A DNA stretch of 64,000 nucleotides from Caecibacter massiliensis (GCA_900095875.1 LT608311.1:1889382-1953381); one strand, 5' to 3'. Positions 1 to 9,378 are shown, numbered from the stretch's first letter. Notes: generated from the letters alone by a model not told the origin. A program made the numbers and translations.

Positions 1-2
1 CC

Positions 3-1403
3 CAGGATATATGGCAGCGCCTGATGGCACAGCGCCCGGACCGGACCCGGCTGCAGACGGCGTATATCCATATCCCGTTCTGCAAGACCAAATGCCTCTA
101 CTGCGGCTTTTTCCAGAATGGGACCAATCAGGACGAAGAAGACCACTATATCGACTGCCTCGTACAGGAACTGGAAATGGCAGCGGACCAGCCACGGCTG
201 CGGGACGGACTCATTCACGCCGTCTTCATCGGTGGCGGTACGCCGACGTCTCTGTCGGCTGCCAATGCGCGGCGGCTGCTGCAGACTATCCGGTGCTGCC
301 TGCCTCTGGCCAACGATTACGAACTGACACTGGAAGGCCGTATCCATGATCTGGTACCGGAGAAAATGGAAACCTGGCTCCGCTATGGCGTCAACCGCGT
401 GTCTTTGGGCGTACAGTCCTTCCACACGCAGATACGGCGTCAGGTGGGACGCCTCGATGACCAGGATACGGTCCTGAAGAATCTGGCGGCCCTCAAAGCG
501 TATGAACAATGCGCCGTGGTCATCGACCTCATCTATGGCCTGCCCGGTCAGACAGAACGGGTATGGAAAGAAGACCTCGATGCCCTGGTTGCATCCGGTG
601 TCGATGGCGCGGACTTGTATCAGCTCAATGTCTTTGAAGACAGTGACCTCAGCCGGGCTATCGAAAGCGGCCGCCTTCCCCCGGCCGCGACGACAGAAGA
701 GGAAGCACATCTCTTTGCTTTGGCCAGGGATTATATGGACCGTCACGCCTGGAAACGGCTGAACATCTGTCACTGGAGCTGCAGCAACCGGGAACGGAGC
801 CTGTACAACTGCCTGGCCCGCAGCCATGCCGCCATGTTTCCTTTTGGAAGCGGTGCCGGTGGCCATATTGATGGCTATTCGACAATGCTGCACCGTTCGC
901 TCCTGCCCTATGAAGCAATGATAGAACATGGGCAGAAACCCTTCATGGCCTTGATAAAACAAAATGATTTGCAAAATCTGGTTGATACGGTCCAGCATCA
1001 GCTCGAACAGGGATATCTGAATCTGGATGGCCTGGCTGCGGCAAGACCGGAACTGGCCGGACTGCGCTGGCTGTACCAGTTATGGGAAAAGCGGGGACTC
1101 GTACAGGATACGGGCGTCCTATGCAAACTGACGGCAGCCGGTGAATTCTGGCAGGTCAATGTGACGCAGACGACGTTGGAATGTATGCAGTATCTCCTGA
1201 CAGGTAAAAACGGTCTGGCTATGGAAGGCATTGCGGCACAAGATTCACAGAAAGTCCGCGATATCGTTGCCCGGATGAAGGCTATGAAAAAACATTCCGG
1301 TGGCATGACAGATAAAATCAGGGCCATGCAGCTTATGGCAGAAACGATGAAGCAGCTGCGTCCTGATGAAATCCAGGCGGTCATGAAACACATGATGGAC
1401 TAA
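3..1403 (+). CDS. hutW: HutW/ChuW-like anaerobic haem-degradation radical SAM protein (5' end outside window)
   Basis: Radical SAM enzyme of the HemW/HutW type. The cluster motif CKTKCLYC (CxxxCxxC) follows YIHIPFC, and FIGGGTPT comes about 45 residues later, as in coproporphyrinogen-oxidase-like radical SAM proteins. The family's haem branch (ChuW/HutW) opens the haem ring anaerobically to release iron; that function is inferred from the similarity and from the iron/haem operon next door. The reading frame is open to the window edge, and residues before the ATG at 24 (QDIWQRL) resemble the family's N-terminus. There is no ribosome binding site before 24. The true start therefore lies upstream and only the C-terminal 460 or so residues are seen. 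It could instead be a HemW-type haem chaperone, but the long C-terminal extension with a winged-helix-like tail argues for HutW. Confidence 0.8.
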   Translation, partial: QDIWQRLMAQRPDRTRLQTAYIHIPFCKTKCLYCGFFQNGTNQDEEDHYIDCLVQELEMAADQPRLRDGLIHAVFIGGGTPTSLSAANARRLLQTIRCCLPLANDYELTLEGRIHDLVPEKMETWLRYGVNRVSLGVQSFHTQIRRQVGRLDDQDTVLKNLAALKAYEQCAVVIDLIYGLPGQTERVWKEDLDALVASGVDGADLYQLNVFEDSDLSRAIESGRLPPAATTEEEAHLFALARDYMDRHAWKRLNICHWSCSNRERSLYNCLARSHAAMFPFGSGAGGHIDGYSTMLHRSLLPYEAMIEHGQKPFMALIKQNDLQNLVDTVQHQLEQGYLNLDGLAAARPELAGLRWLYQLWEKRGLVQDTGVLCKLTAAGEFWQVNVTQTTLECMQYLLTGKNGLAMEGIAAQDSQKVRDIVARMKAMKKHSGGMTDKIRAMQLMAETMKQLRPDEIQAVMKHMMD

Positions 1404-1477
1404 GCTACCTCCTTCATTGCAGCGGAAGAGTCATTCCCTTCCCTTGACAGTAGTCTTTTCCGCTGCAGTTTTCATAG

Positions 1478-1533
1478 AAAGACGGCACGTTGTCAGGTCG
1501 TATCTCCTCCCTGGGAACGTGCCGTCTTTATTT
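1478..1533 (+). terminator. Terminator-like hairpin after hutW
   Basis: A 14-bp perfect inverted repeat (1478-1491 with 1516-1529, core GACGGCACGT) encloses a 24-nt loop and ends in CTTTATTT. A second, smaller inverted repeat lies just upstream (1418-1430 with 1455-1467, core CAGCGGAA). Together they separate hutW from the next operon. Confidence 0.55.
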
Positions 1534-1565
1534 GTTAGAAAACTGTAATAAATATATGAATTAAA

Positions 1566-1584
1566 AATAATGATATTAACAATC
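1566..1584 (+). promoter_or_regulatory. Putative Fur box before the iron/haem uptake operon
   Basis: AATAATGATATTAACAATC matches the classical 19-bp Fur consensus at 14 of 19 positions, and a further GATAAC follows directly. It lies 60-80 bases before the TTG start of the binding-protein gene, in an AT-rich promoter region. Iron repression of the operon is inferred from this. Confidence 0.5.
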
Positions 1585-1642
1585 GATAACAATATTTGTA
1601 CAATGGTCCCATAGTGATTTTATGAACAAAGGAGGGAATTTC

Positions 1643-2608
1643 TTGCAACATATACTGAAAGGAATCATTGCCATCGTCTGCCTGATTATCCTGGGAATCG
1701 TGGCCTATCTCATGATGACGCCACAAGATACGGCACGACAGGCACAGACCCGCCAGGTTACCGATGCGACAGGGCAGGAACTGACCATACCGGTCCATCC
1801 GCATCGTGTCGTCTTTCTCAATGTATCCAATCTGGATCTGTATTATGCGGCTGGTGGCAGAGATACCATCGCAGGGAAACCGACGTCGGATTCTATGTCG
1901 CCGGAACTAGCCGATGCCATGAAAGACGTACCGGCTGTGGGCATTATCCATAGCCCGAATATGGAAACGATTTTGTCCCTGAAGCCCGATCTGGTCATCG
2001 GTGTCAATGTGCCGTTCCACAACCAGATACGGCAGACGCTGGAACAAAACGGTATTCCACTGTATATTAATTCACTTGATTCGCTGGAAGATACGGAAAA
2101 AACACTCCGCTTTTTCGGCGAACTGACCGGCAAGGAAGGAGAAGCCAACGCCAGAGCTGATGAAATCAAAAAACGGTGTGATGCCGTCGTAGAGGCTGCT
2201 TCCCATGAAACGAGTCCAAGGAGTCTTATCGTATTCAGCTCGCCGGAGAGCAATAACATGGCTACATCATACAGCTTCTCCGGAGATTTGCTGAAGCGGC
2301 TCCACGGTACTAATATTGCCGATCTGGACAGTTCCCTCCAGGGGCCTTATGTGCCGCTCAGCATGGAATATGTTATCAAAAACGATCCCCAGATCATTTT
2401 CATCATTTCCATGGGACAGAGCGCAGACGAACTGAAGCGGTTCCGTCAGTCCATGAGCGACAGTGATGCCTGGAGCCAGGTGACGGCTGTCCGGGAGGGG
2501 CGGGTGTATGAGCTTCCGGCCCGTCTGTTTACGGTCAATCCGGGAAGCCACATTGCCGATGCCATGGAATATATGTCCCAGTGCCTGTATCAAGGAGGAA
2601 CCTTATGA
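1643..2608 (+). CDS. ABC transporter substrate-binding protein (iron/haem/cobalamin type)
   Basis: Periplasmic binding protein of the BtuF/FepB/FhuD fold. It has an N-terminal hydrophobic anchor (residues 8-25), then VTDATGQELTIP, the ETILSLKPDLVIG segment of helical-backbone binding proteins, and the closing NPGSHIADAMEYM region. The start is set at TTG 1643 because AAAGGAGGG (1628-1636) sits six bases before it; the in-frame ATG at 1622 has no ribosome binding site and would place the Shine-Dalgarno inside the gene. There is no clear lipobox, so the protein may stay anchored by its N-terminal helix. Its stop overlaps the permease start by 4 bp. The substrate is probably haem or a siderophore, judged from the neighbouring hutW and TonB-dependent receptor genes. 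Confidence 0.85.
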   Translation: MQHILKGIIAIVCLIILGIVAYLMMTPQDTARQAQTRQVTDATGQELTIPVHPHRVVFLNVSNLDLYYAAGGRDTIAGKPTSDSMSPELADAMKDVPAVGIIHSPNMETILSLKPDLVIGVNVPFHNQIRQTLEQNGIPLYINSLDSLEDTEKTLRFFGELTGKEGEANARADEIKKRCDAVVEAASHETSPRSLIVFSSPESNNMATSYSFSGDLLKRLHGTNIADLDSSLQGPYVPLSMEYVIKNDPQIIFIISMGQSADELKRFRQSMSDSDAWSQVTAVREGRVYELPARLFTVNPGSHIADAMEYMSQCLYQGGTL

Positions 2609-3621
2609 CTGGTATATATGACGACAGAGTCAAAACAAGACAGACACGGCGGCTGGCCGTCATCCTGCTGGGCTGTGTACTGCTGCTGATCATCCTCGTC
2701 CTGGCCGTCATGGCCGGAGCCGTGACGATTCCCGTCCGGGATGTCTGGCTGGCCCTTACGGCACCGGGAACGACCGAGGATTACCGTATTATTTATACCC
2801 TGCGCATGCCCCGCGTCATCTGTGCCGCTCTGGCCGGCGCCAATCTGGCCTTGTCCGGATGCATCCTCCAGGGAATCCTGCGCAATCCGCTGGCTGATCC
2901 GGGCATCATCGGCATCTCTGCCGGAGCCGGACTGGCCGCCATGGCCCTGATGATGCTGGCACCCAGCCTTACGGCACTGGTGCCGCTGGCTGCTTTTGCC
3001 GGGGCACTGGGGGCGGCGGCTGTCGTATTCCTGCTGGCCTGGGAACGGGGCGTCAACCCCTTGCGCCTCGTTCTGGCCGGCGTCGCCGTGGCCGCATTTT
3101 TTGGAGGCGGCATGACCGCCCTTTCCGTATTCTTTTCCGATAAAGTGCAGGGGACCGTATCGTGGCTGGCCGGCGGATTTGCCGGTGCCAGCTGGCAGAG
3201 CGTGCGCATGATCGTGCCGTACAGTGTCATCGGCATCATAGGGACGCTGTGCCTGTACCGCCGGCTCAATGCCCTGCAGCTCGGCGACGACGTGGCCCGC
3301 ACCCTGGGCGTACACGTAGACCGGACGCGGACGATGCTCATCGCCCTGGCGGCCCTGCTGGCAGCATCGGCTGTCAGCGTCGCCGGACTCCTGGGATTCG
3401 TCGGTCTCATCGTGCCCCACGTCATGCGCCTGGTTGTCGGTTCCGATTTTGAGCCCCTGCTGCCATGTTCGGCCCTGTTCGGGGCAATCCTCGTAGCCGG
3501 CGCCGATATTGCAGCCCGTACGCTGTTCAGCCCCATGGAAGTGCCTGTAGGCATTTTCATGTCCTTCATCGGCGCGCCCTTTTTCCTCTACTTATTGAAA
3601 AGGAGGATGAGAGCCTCATGA
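2605..3621 (+). CDS. FecCD-family ABC transporter permease
   Basis: 338-residue inner-membrane permease with about ten hydrophobic segments. The family signatures are all present: LRMPRVICAALAGANLALSG near residue 60, LRNPLADPGIIGISAGAG near 90, and GLLGFVGLIVPHVMRL near 260, the loop that contacts the ATPase. AAGGAGG at 2592-2598 supports the ATG at 2605, and the ATGA overlap with the upstream stop implies coupled translation. It should pair with the binding protein before it and the ATPase after it to import haem or an iron-siderophore from the periplasm. Confidence 0.9.
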   Translation: MTGIYDDRVKTRQTRRLAVILLGCVLLLIILVLAVMAGAVTIPVRDVWLALTAPGTTEDYRIIYTLRMPRVICAALAGANLALSGCILQGILRNPLADPGIIGISAGAGLAAMALMMLAPSLTALVPLAAFAGALGAAAVVFLLAWERGVNPLRLVLAGVAVAAFFGGGMTALSVFFSDKVQGTVSWLAGGFAGASWQSVRMIVPYSVIGIIGTLCLYRRLNALQLGDDVARTLGVHVDRTRTMLIALAALLAASAVSVAGLLGFVGLIVPHVMRLVVGSDFEPLLPCSALFGAILVAGADIAARTLFSPMEVPVGIFMSFIGAPFFLYLLKRRMRAS

Positions 3622-4406
3622 CAGGTATAGAAATGAAGGACCTGCGCCTGCAGTACGGCGCCCGGGTGATTGCCGACCAGTTGCAGGTGACACTGGACAA
3701 ACCGGAAATCGTGTCGATTATCGGCCCCAACGGGTCGGGAAAATCGACGCTCCTCAAGGCCATGGCCCGCCTGCTCCTGCCATCAGCCGGGACGGTCTAT
3801 CTCCATGGCCGCGATATGAACAGCTTTTCAGCCGATGCCCTGGCCCGTATTATTTCCTTCCTGCCCCAGTCGGCACAGGCTCCGGGAGACATGACCGTAC
3901 GCGATCTGGTCCTCATGGGGCGTCTGCCCTATCAGGGATTGTTTTCCAGCCTCAGCGAAGACGATATACGGGCGGCCGATAAGGCCCTGGAAGAAACGGA
4001 AATGACGGAGCTCCGGCATCACCGCCTGTCCGAACTTTCCGGCGGCGAACGGCAGCGCGCCTGGCTGTCCCTGGCTCTGGCGAAAGAACCGGAAATCCTC
4101 CTTCTCGACGAGCCGACGACGTATCTCGATATCCATCATCAGCTCGATCTCATGGAACTCATTGCCCAACTGTATGAGACGACCCATATGATGGTGGTCA
4201 TGGTTCTCCATGACCTGAATCACGCCGCCCGTTACAGTCACCGCCTCATTGCCGTCAAAAAGGGCCGCATCGTCGTAGACGGCCCCGTAGAGGAGGTATT
4301 CACCAAAGACATTATTGAACCTCTGTATCAGATACAGGCTGCTGTCACCCAGGTACGGGAAGGAAACCGCCTGTATACCGTATGTATTCCCTATGCTACA
4401 AAATAA
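3618..4406 (+). CDS. ABC transporter ATP-binding protein (FecE/HmuV type)
   Basis: 262-residue cytoplasmic ATPase of the iron/haem importer. Walker A is GPNGSGKST (residues 36-44), the Q-loop region is LPQSAQAPGD, the signature is LSGGERQRAWLSLALA, Walker B is ILLLDEPTTYLD and the H-loop is VLHDLNHA. Length and motifs match the FecE/BtuD/HmuV family. The ATG at 3618 overlaps the permease stop by 4 bp and is preceded by AGGAGG at 3601-3606. A longer open frame begins at 3465 but runs through the permease gene, so it was not used. Confidence 0.9.
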   Translation: MTGIEMKDLRLQYGARVIADQLQVTLDKPEIVSIIGPNGSGKSTLLKAMARLLLPSAGTVYLHGRDMNSFSADALARIISFLPQSAQAPGDMTVRDLVLMGRLPYQGLFSSLSEDDIRAADKALEETEMTELRHHRLSELSGGERQRAWLSLALAKEPEILLLDEPTTYLDIHHQLDLMELIAQLYETTHMMVVMVLHDLNHAARYSHRLIAVKKGRIVVDGPVEEVFTKDIIEPLYQIQAAVTQVREGNRLYTVCIPYATK

Positions 4407-4420
4407 AAGGAGATGGTAAG

Positions 4421-6451
4421 ATGATACACCCGAACGCAGCGGCCCTGGCGGCTGCTGCCATCATGACATCCCTGTACCTGCCGGTACAGGCCGCAGGCAC
4501 AGACGGCCAACAGCAGCTCCAGTCCAAAGATGTTATCGTCACGGCGACCAAGACAAAGGAGGAAGTCCGGGCCGTGCCGCAGGCCGTTGAAGTATGGACT
4601 CAGGAAGACCTGCAGCGCATGGGCGCCAGTGATGTCGTATCGGCACTGCAGCTGGCCAATAACGTCAACCTTTCCAAAGCCGGCATGACTGGCAACGCCG
4701 TCATGATACGTGGCATGAGCACCAATCATTCACTCATCCTCGTAGATGGCAGACGTTACGCGGCCGAAGATACGGATGTGACGACCAATGTCTATGCCCT
4801 GGAGCGGATGGACCTCAGCGATATCGACCGCATCGAAATCGTCCGCGGTCCGTCGAGCTCTCTTTACGGGTCTGATGCCATGGGCGGGGTCATCAACATC
4901 ATCACCAAAGTTCCCGATAAAGCTGGCGGCACAGTGGGCGTCGTGACGGGGACCCAGAATACGGCAGAATATATGAACATCAATTTTGGCAAACATCACC
5001 GCTGGTCTACGTCATTCGATGCCCGCCTCGACCGGCGCCGTCCGTTCAACCGCTATACGTACAGCAGCGCGGCGGCCATGGGTGGCATGACATCCGTAAC
5101 AGACGGGTCCAACCGCTCGCTTTACGGCATGCGCCGCATGTATCATCTGGCCAGTGTCTACGACTTTGAAAACGAAAATGATAATAAACTCCGCTTCGAC
5201 TTGGAATATCACGATGACGACCTGCGTTCTGATTTTGCTCCGGCGTGGTTTTCCCGGGGTCCCATGAAATTATATACGGCCAAAGACAAGCATGAATATT
5301 ACCATGAACAGGAAAAGGCCGCCAGTGTTGAATATACGGGAAAAACGAAACGGAATGAATATATGTTCCGAACGTATTATAATGAGCTGAAAAAAAATTC
5401 GCTCATCGATAATGGACGAGATCTCTTCCCGGGAATGATGGAGACCATCCTGGGAGGCATGTATCCCAGGTCTGATATGGACCGGGCCAAATACAGCACC
5501 TGGGTTACGGAAGCACGGGATACGATGTATCTGGGAAGCCATCATAATCTGACATTCGGGGCGGAATATCGCAAACTGAAATATGAAGGCACCCGCCTTG
5601 CCGGTTCTCCCGTAGGGCTGGATAAAGATATGGCCGGTCACGAAGTTAATTCCTATGCCGGCTATATCGAAGAACTGTGGCAGGTCAACGACAAATTACT
5701 CCTCGTACCATCTGTCCGGTATGAACACAACAGCCAGTTTGGCAGTCAGACGACGCCGAAAATCGGCCTGACATATAACCTGAACAGTAACTGGCGCTTC
5801 AAATCCAATTACGGCCGGGGCTACAAGGCGCCTTCCATCAGCGAACTGTATATGGAAATGCACCGGGCCATGGGCTCGACGACCGTCGATATTTACGGCA
5901 ATCCCGACCTGGATCCGGAAAAATCGACGAGCTATGATTTCAGCCTGGAATATGATAAGGGCAGGAACTTTGGCAAGCTGACCTATTTCAACAACCGCGT
6001 GTCCAACCTCATCGAAGCTGATCGTCTCTATGGCACGACGTACACCTATGTCAATGTCGCCAAAGCCCATATCGACGGGATAGAAGCCGAACTGGGTCAT
6101 CGCTTCGGAGACCGCTGGACGGTGAAACTGACCCATAATTATCTCGATGCCGTCAATGGCCGGACCGATGAACGGCTCAATTACCGGGCAAAGAATACGA
6201 CGACGGTGCAGCTTTTGTATGACGACCACAAAGAAAACGGATTCAGTGCCGTCCTCTGGGACCAGTTCAGCAGTGACTACCGCTTTGACGGACAGGATTA
6301 CACGTATAATACGCTGAACTTCTCATTCCGCAAAAAGCTGGGCAGTGGATTTTCTCTCTACGGCGGCGTCGATGATATATTCAATAAAAAAGTCGATGAC
6401 ATTTACATCGACGGGCGGATGTGGCGTATAGGAGCAGAATGGAAATGGTAG
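4421..6451 (+). CDS. TonB-dependent outer-membrane receptor (haem/siderophore)
   Basis: 676-residue TonB-dependent receptor. A signal peptide (ends near VQAAG) is followed by the TonB box KDVIVTATKT, then a plug domain with IRGMSTNHSLILVDGR and RGPSSSLYGSDAMGGVINII, then a long beta-barrel ending in IGAEWKW. In the barrel, GYKAPSISELY and NPDLDPEKS occupy the places of the FRAP and NPNL boxes of haem receptors. The ATG at 4421 is supported by AAAAGGAGAT ten bases upstream. It lies 14 bases after the ATPase gene in the same operon, so it is the outer-membrane step of the same uptake route. Ligand identity is inferred; no TonB/ExbBD genes are in the window. Confidence 0.9.
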   Translation: MIHPNAAALAAAAIMTSLYLPVQAAGTDGQQQLQSKDVIVTATKTKEEVRAVPQAVEVWTQEDLQRMGASDVVSALQLANNVNLSKAGMTGNAVMIRGMSTNHSLILVDGRRYAAEDTDVTTNVYALERMDLSDIDRIEIVRGPSSSLYGSDAMGGVINIITKVPDKAGGTVGVVTGTQNTAEYMNINFGKHHRWSTSFDARLDRRRPFNRYTYSSAAAMGGMTSVTDGSNRSLYGMRRMYHLASVYDFENENDNKLRFDLEYHDDDLRSDFAPAWFSRGPMKLYTAKDKHEYYHEQEKAASVEYTGKTKRNEYMFRTYYNELKKNSLIDNGRDLFPGMMETILGGMYPRSDMDRAKYSTWVTEARDTMYLGSHHNLTFGAEYRKLKYEGTRLAGSPVGLDKDMAGHEVNSYAGYIEELWQVNDKLLLVPSVRYEHNSQFGSQTTPKIGLTYNLNSNWRFKSNYGRGYKAPSISELYMEMHRAMGSTTVDIYGNPDLDPEKSTSYDFSLEYDKGRNFGKLTYFNNRVSNLIEADRLYGTTYTYVNVAKAHIDGIEAELGHRFGDRWTVKLTHNYLDAVNGRTDERLNYRAKNTTTVQLLYDDHKENGFSAVLWDQFSSDYRFDGQDYTYNTLNFSFRKKLGSGFSLYGGVDDIFNKKVDDIYIDGRMWRIGAEWKW

Positions 6452-7416
6452 CTATAGAAACATGCAATGACGTAACAGCAAACCTGTGGAAGCGGCTGTG
6501 CCTTGCGGCCTGCGCCCTCTTCCTGGCTGTACCGGCGGCTGCCGGGGCGTCGGCGGTGACCGGAAGCCGTCCGGGCCAGCTTCCCATCATGGATGCGGAA
6601 ACAGGGCAGGTCCTGACCAGTCAGGACCTGGCGGCTAGAGAAACGGATACGGACGTCCTGTTTCTGGGAGAATTTCATGATAATGCTTCCATCCATGAAA
6701 CAGAAGCTGCCCTGCTGCAGGATCTGTACAAGCAGAAACAGGGGAAACTGGCACTGTCGCTGGAAATGGCGGAACGGGATACCCAGCCTGTACTGGATTC
6801 GTATCTGGCCGGGAAGATACGCGAAGACGAATACCTTGCTGCCGGGCGCCCCTGGCCCAATTACAGGGATGCCTACCGGCCAATGGTTACCTTTGCCAGA
6901 ACGCAGAAGATTCCCGTAATTGCCGCCAATATACCGAGGAAAGCCGCAGCCGTCTATGCCCGTACAGGCTCCCTCCGGGAGGCAGAAGAGACATGGGGAG
7001 CCTATATGCCGCAGACCGTATATCCCGGCTCCCTGGCGTATGAACGGGCATTTACCGGAACGATGATGCGTCTCCGGGGGCAGGCTATGCCCATTTCGCA
7101 GGATACGATTCCCCGGCTCTTTGCGGCCCAGTGCCTGAAGGACAATACCATGGCCGAAAGCATCAACCGCTATGCCCGGGCGCACGGCGGACATCTCGTC
7201 TTCCATGTGACTGGCGCCGCTCATTGCGAAGGATGGCTGGGGACAGTCGAACAGCTCCACCAGCGGAATCCGGGACTTACGATCCGGGTCATTACGGCGG
7301 TCCGCTATGACCCGTCCCGCCTGAGCCACAGCGAGGCAGCCGCATTGTACCGGGATAAGGGCGATTATCTGATCCTCGTTCCCGAAACCATGGCGGATAC
7401 GGGGAGCCGGGGATGA
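6439..7416 (+). CDS. ChaN-like iron-regulated exported protein
   Basis: 325-residue exported protein of the ChaN/haem-binding-uptake (Tiki) family. The motif LFLGEFHDNASIHE near residue 75 is the family's hallmark, with LSLEMAERD, the AANIPRKAA segment and HVTGAAHCEGW further on. The signal peptide spans roughly residues 16-36. LAAC at 22-25 fits a lipobox by letter but sits within the hydrophobic core, so lipidation is doubtful. ATG 6439 follows AGGAG by four bases; ATG 6445 with ten-base spacing is an alternative. It overlaps the receptor gene by 13 bp. ChaN-type proteins bind haem on the cell surface or periplasm in other species (known); a role in haem uptake here is inferred. Confidence 0.8.
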   Translation: MEMVAIETCNDVTANLWKRLCLAACALFLAVPAAAGASAVTGSRPGQLPIMDAETGQVLTSQDLAARETDTDVLFLGEFHDNASIHETEAALLQDLYKQKQGKLALSLEMAERDTQPVLDSYLAGKIREDEYLAAGRPWPNYRDAYRPMVTFARTQKIPVIAANIPRKAAAVYARTGSLREAEETWGAYMPQTVYPGSLAYERAFTGTMMRLRGQAMPISQDTIPRLFAAQCLKDNTMAESINRYARAHGGHLVFHVTGAAHCEGWLGTVEQLHQRNPGLTIRVITAVRYDPSRLSHSEAAALYRDKGDYLILVPETMADTGSRG

Positions 7417-9134
7417 TCCGGCGCTTCCTTTCCTGTTATCGTCCGTACACCCGGCTCCTTGCCGTCGTCATGACCGGCTCGGTCCTTGCAGCCGGTCTGG
7501 AAACGGGTTTTCCCATGATTGTACGCCATATCCTGAATGACATTCTGCCGGCCCGGGATATGGCACGTCTCTGGCAGACCGGACTGCTGCTTCTGGGGCT
7601 GTACGTCCTCTGCCTTCTCATCAGCTTTGCCGTCTGCTACTGTGGAAGGACCATGGGGGTCCACATCGAGCACGACCTGCGCTGCCGGCTCTTTGAACAC
7701 ATAGAAGGCCTGAGTTTTTCCTTTTTCGATACGGCACAGACCGGCCAGCTGGTCTCACGGATCATCAGCGATATTTCCGAAATCGGCGACCTCGTTTTCC
7801 AGCTTCCCAATCTGGTCCTGGTCTGCGTCATCACCATGGCAGGCAGTGCCTTCTTTATGTTTTCCATCAACTGGCAGCTGGCCCTTCTGGTGTTGTTCGT
7901 GCTGGGACTCAAAACGCTGGATACGGTCTTTCTCAACGGGCGGATGAAGCAGACCTTTTTCCTGGCCCGGCAGCAGATGGGCCGCCTCAGCGCCAGGGCA
8001 GCGGAAAGCTTCAGTGCCATCCGGGTCATCCAGTCCTTTGCAGCCGAACGGTATGAACTGGAACGGTTCCGCCGTACCAGTACGGATGTGCGCTGCGCCC
8101 AGCAGCGGACCTATCTCTTCGAGACCTACCTGATGAGTACGGTCGTATTCTTTACCAACCTCAATAACCTGATCATCATAGCCGCCGGCAGCTATTACAT
8201 CATGATGGGAACCATGACCGTTGCCGATCTGGTCGTCTTCCTCATGTACCTGCTCCTGTTCATCCGGCCCATTATGCAGCTGACCCTGCTTACAGAACGG
8301 TATCAGCGCAGCATGGCCGGATTCCGGCGCTATACGGGGCTCATGGATACGCCCCCGGCTGTCACCAACTGTCCCCATGCGATAGATGCAGGTCCGGTCC
8401 GCGGTCGCATTGAATTCCGCCATGTCTCCTTCTCTTATGAAAAGGGACCAACAGTACTGCGCGATTTCAATCTAGTTATCGAACCGGGAGAAACCGTCGC
8501 CGTCGTCGGATCTACGGGCGTAGGGAAGAGCAGCATTGCCAGCCTTCTGCCACGGTTCTATGACGTCACGGCAGGAGAAATCCTCCTCGATGGCCGCGAT
8601 ATCCGCTCGTATACGCTGGCATCCCTGCGGCGGGCGGTCGGCATGGTGCAGCAGGATGTCTTTCTCTTTGCCGGGTCAGTCAGGGAAAATATTGCCCTCG
8701 GCGACGAGATGGCATCGCCACAGGCTGTCCGCGCCGCCGCCGCTGCTGCCGATGCCCATGATTTTATCTGTTCTCTTCCCGATGGATATGACAGCTTCAT
8801 CGGTGAACGGGGAGTCCTCCTTTCAGGCGGTCAGAAACAGCGCATCGCCATTGCCCGCATCTTCCTGAAAAATCCGCCCGTGCTGATTCTGGATGAGGCT
8901 ACGTCATCACTGGACAACGAAACGGAACAAAAAATACAGGAATCCCTGCGGTCGTTGTCGGCACACCGGACGACGCTGATCATTGCCCACCGTCTGGCGA
9001 CCATCCGCCATGCCGACCGCATCCTGGTCCTGACCAAAGAAGGCGTGGCCGAAAGCGGCACCCACGATGAACTCATGAGTCGTCACGGATGGTATTACCA
9101 GCTGTACGAAGCACAGTTCGATGAAGAAACATAA
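7413..9134 (+). CDS. ABC exporter, fused membrane and ATPase domains
   Basis: 573-residue half-transporter of the MsbA/LmrA type. An N-terminal six-helix exporter domain contains LSFSFFDTAQTGQLVSRI, the usual intracellular coupling region. The C-terminal ATPase has GSTGVGKSS as Walker A, QQDVFLFAGSVRENI after the Q-loop, LSGGQKQRIAIAR as signature and VLILDEATSSLD as Walker B. It works as a homodimer or with a partner not seen here. The ATG overlaps the ChaN-like stop by 4 bp, so it is the last gene of the operon. It might export excess haem, a haem breakdown product or a siderophore; the sequence cannot decide. Confidence 0.85.
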   Translation: MIRRFLSCYRPYTRLLAVVMTGSVLAAGLETGFPMIVRHILNDILPARDMARLWQTGLLLLGLYVLCLLISFAVCYCGRTMGVHIEHDLRCRLFEHIEGLSFSFFDTAQTGQLVSRIISDISEIGDLVFQLPNLVLVCVITMAGSAFFMFSINWQLALLVLFVLGLKTLDTVFLNGRMKQTFFLARQQMGRLSARAAESFSAIRVIQSFAAERYELERFRRTSTDVRCAQQRTYLFETYLMSTVVFFTNLNNLIIIAAGSYYIMMGTMTVADLVVFLMYLLLFIRPIMQLTLLTERYQRSMAGFRRYTGLMDTPPAVTNCPHAIDAGPVRGRIEFRHVSFSYEKGPTVLRDFNLVIEPGETVAVVGSTGVGKSSIASLLPRFYDVTAGEILLDGRDIRSYTLASLRRAVGMVQQDVFLFAGSVRENIALGDEMASPQAVRAAAAAADAHDFICSLPDGYDSFIGERGVLLSGGQKQRIAIARIFLKNPPVLILDEATSSLDNETEQKIQESLRSLSAHRTTLIIAHRLATIRHADRILVLTKEGVAESGTHDELMSRHGWYYQLYEAQFDEET

Positions 9135-9169
9135 AAAAACTGCCGCTCATGGATGCGGCAGTTTTTTTA
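9133..9169 (+). terminator. Rho-independent terminator of the iron/haem operon
   Basis: AACTGCCGC and GCGGCAGTT form a stem with an 8-base loop, flanked by seven A's upstream and seven T's downstream. It starts at the exporter stop codon and could work in both directions. Confidence 0.9.
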
Positions 9170-9180
9170 TATCCGTCCTG

Positions 9181-9378
9181 CTACTGGCCCAGAGCGCGCA
9201 GCAGGGTATAGCGGAATTCATGGGCCGTTTTTGCCAGTACGGCCGAACCGGCCAATATGGCAAAGGGAGCAGACAGGCAGATGACGAGGAGATTCCGGCC
9301 GGCAGCGGACAGAAGGGGGCCGGTCAGTGTCCGGGCCACCTGCAGGAACGATTCGGTGGCGACACAGCAGAGGAACAT
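9181..9378 (-). CDS. Possible small membrane protein (65 aa)
   Basis: A short minus-strand frame encodes two hydrophobic stretches (MFLCCVATESF and LLVICLSAPFAILAGSAVL) and ends just before the operon terminator. The frame stays open upstream to 9537 but would then run through the 9463-9508 terminator. No convincing ribosome binding site precedes the ATG at 9378. The amino-acid pattern looks like a real membrane protein, perhaps a decayed gene that lost its 5' end. No family recognised. Confidence 0.3.
   Translation of the reverse strand: MFLCCVATESFLQVARTLTGPLLSAAGRNLLVICLSAPFAILAGSAVLAKTAHEFRYTLLRALGQ

Noticed and set aside
2590..3569. Long minus-strand frames opposite the FecCD permease
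   Set aside because: Low-complexity Gly/Gln/Asp-rich or Arg/Pro-rich shadows of a GC-rich membrane-protein gene.
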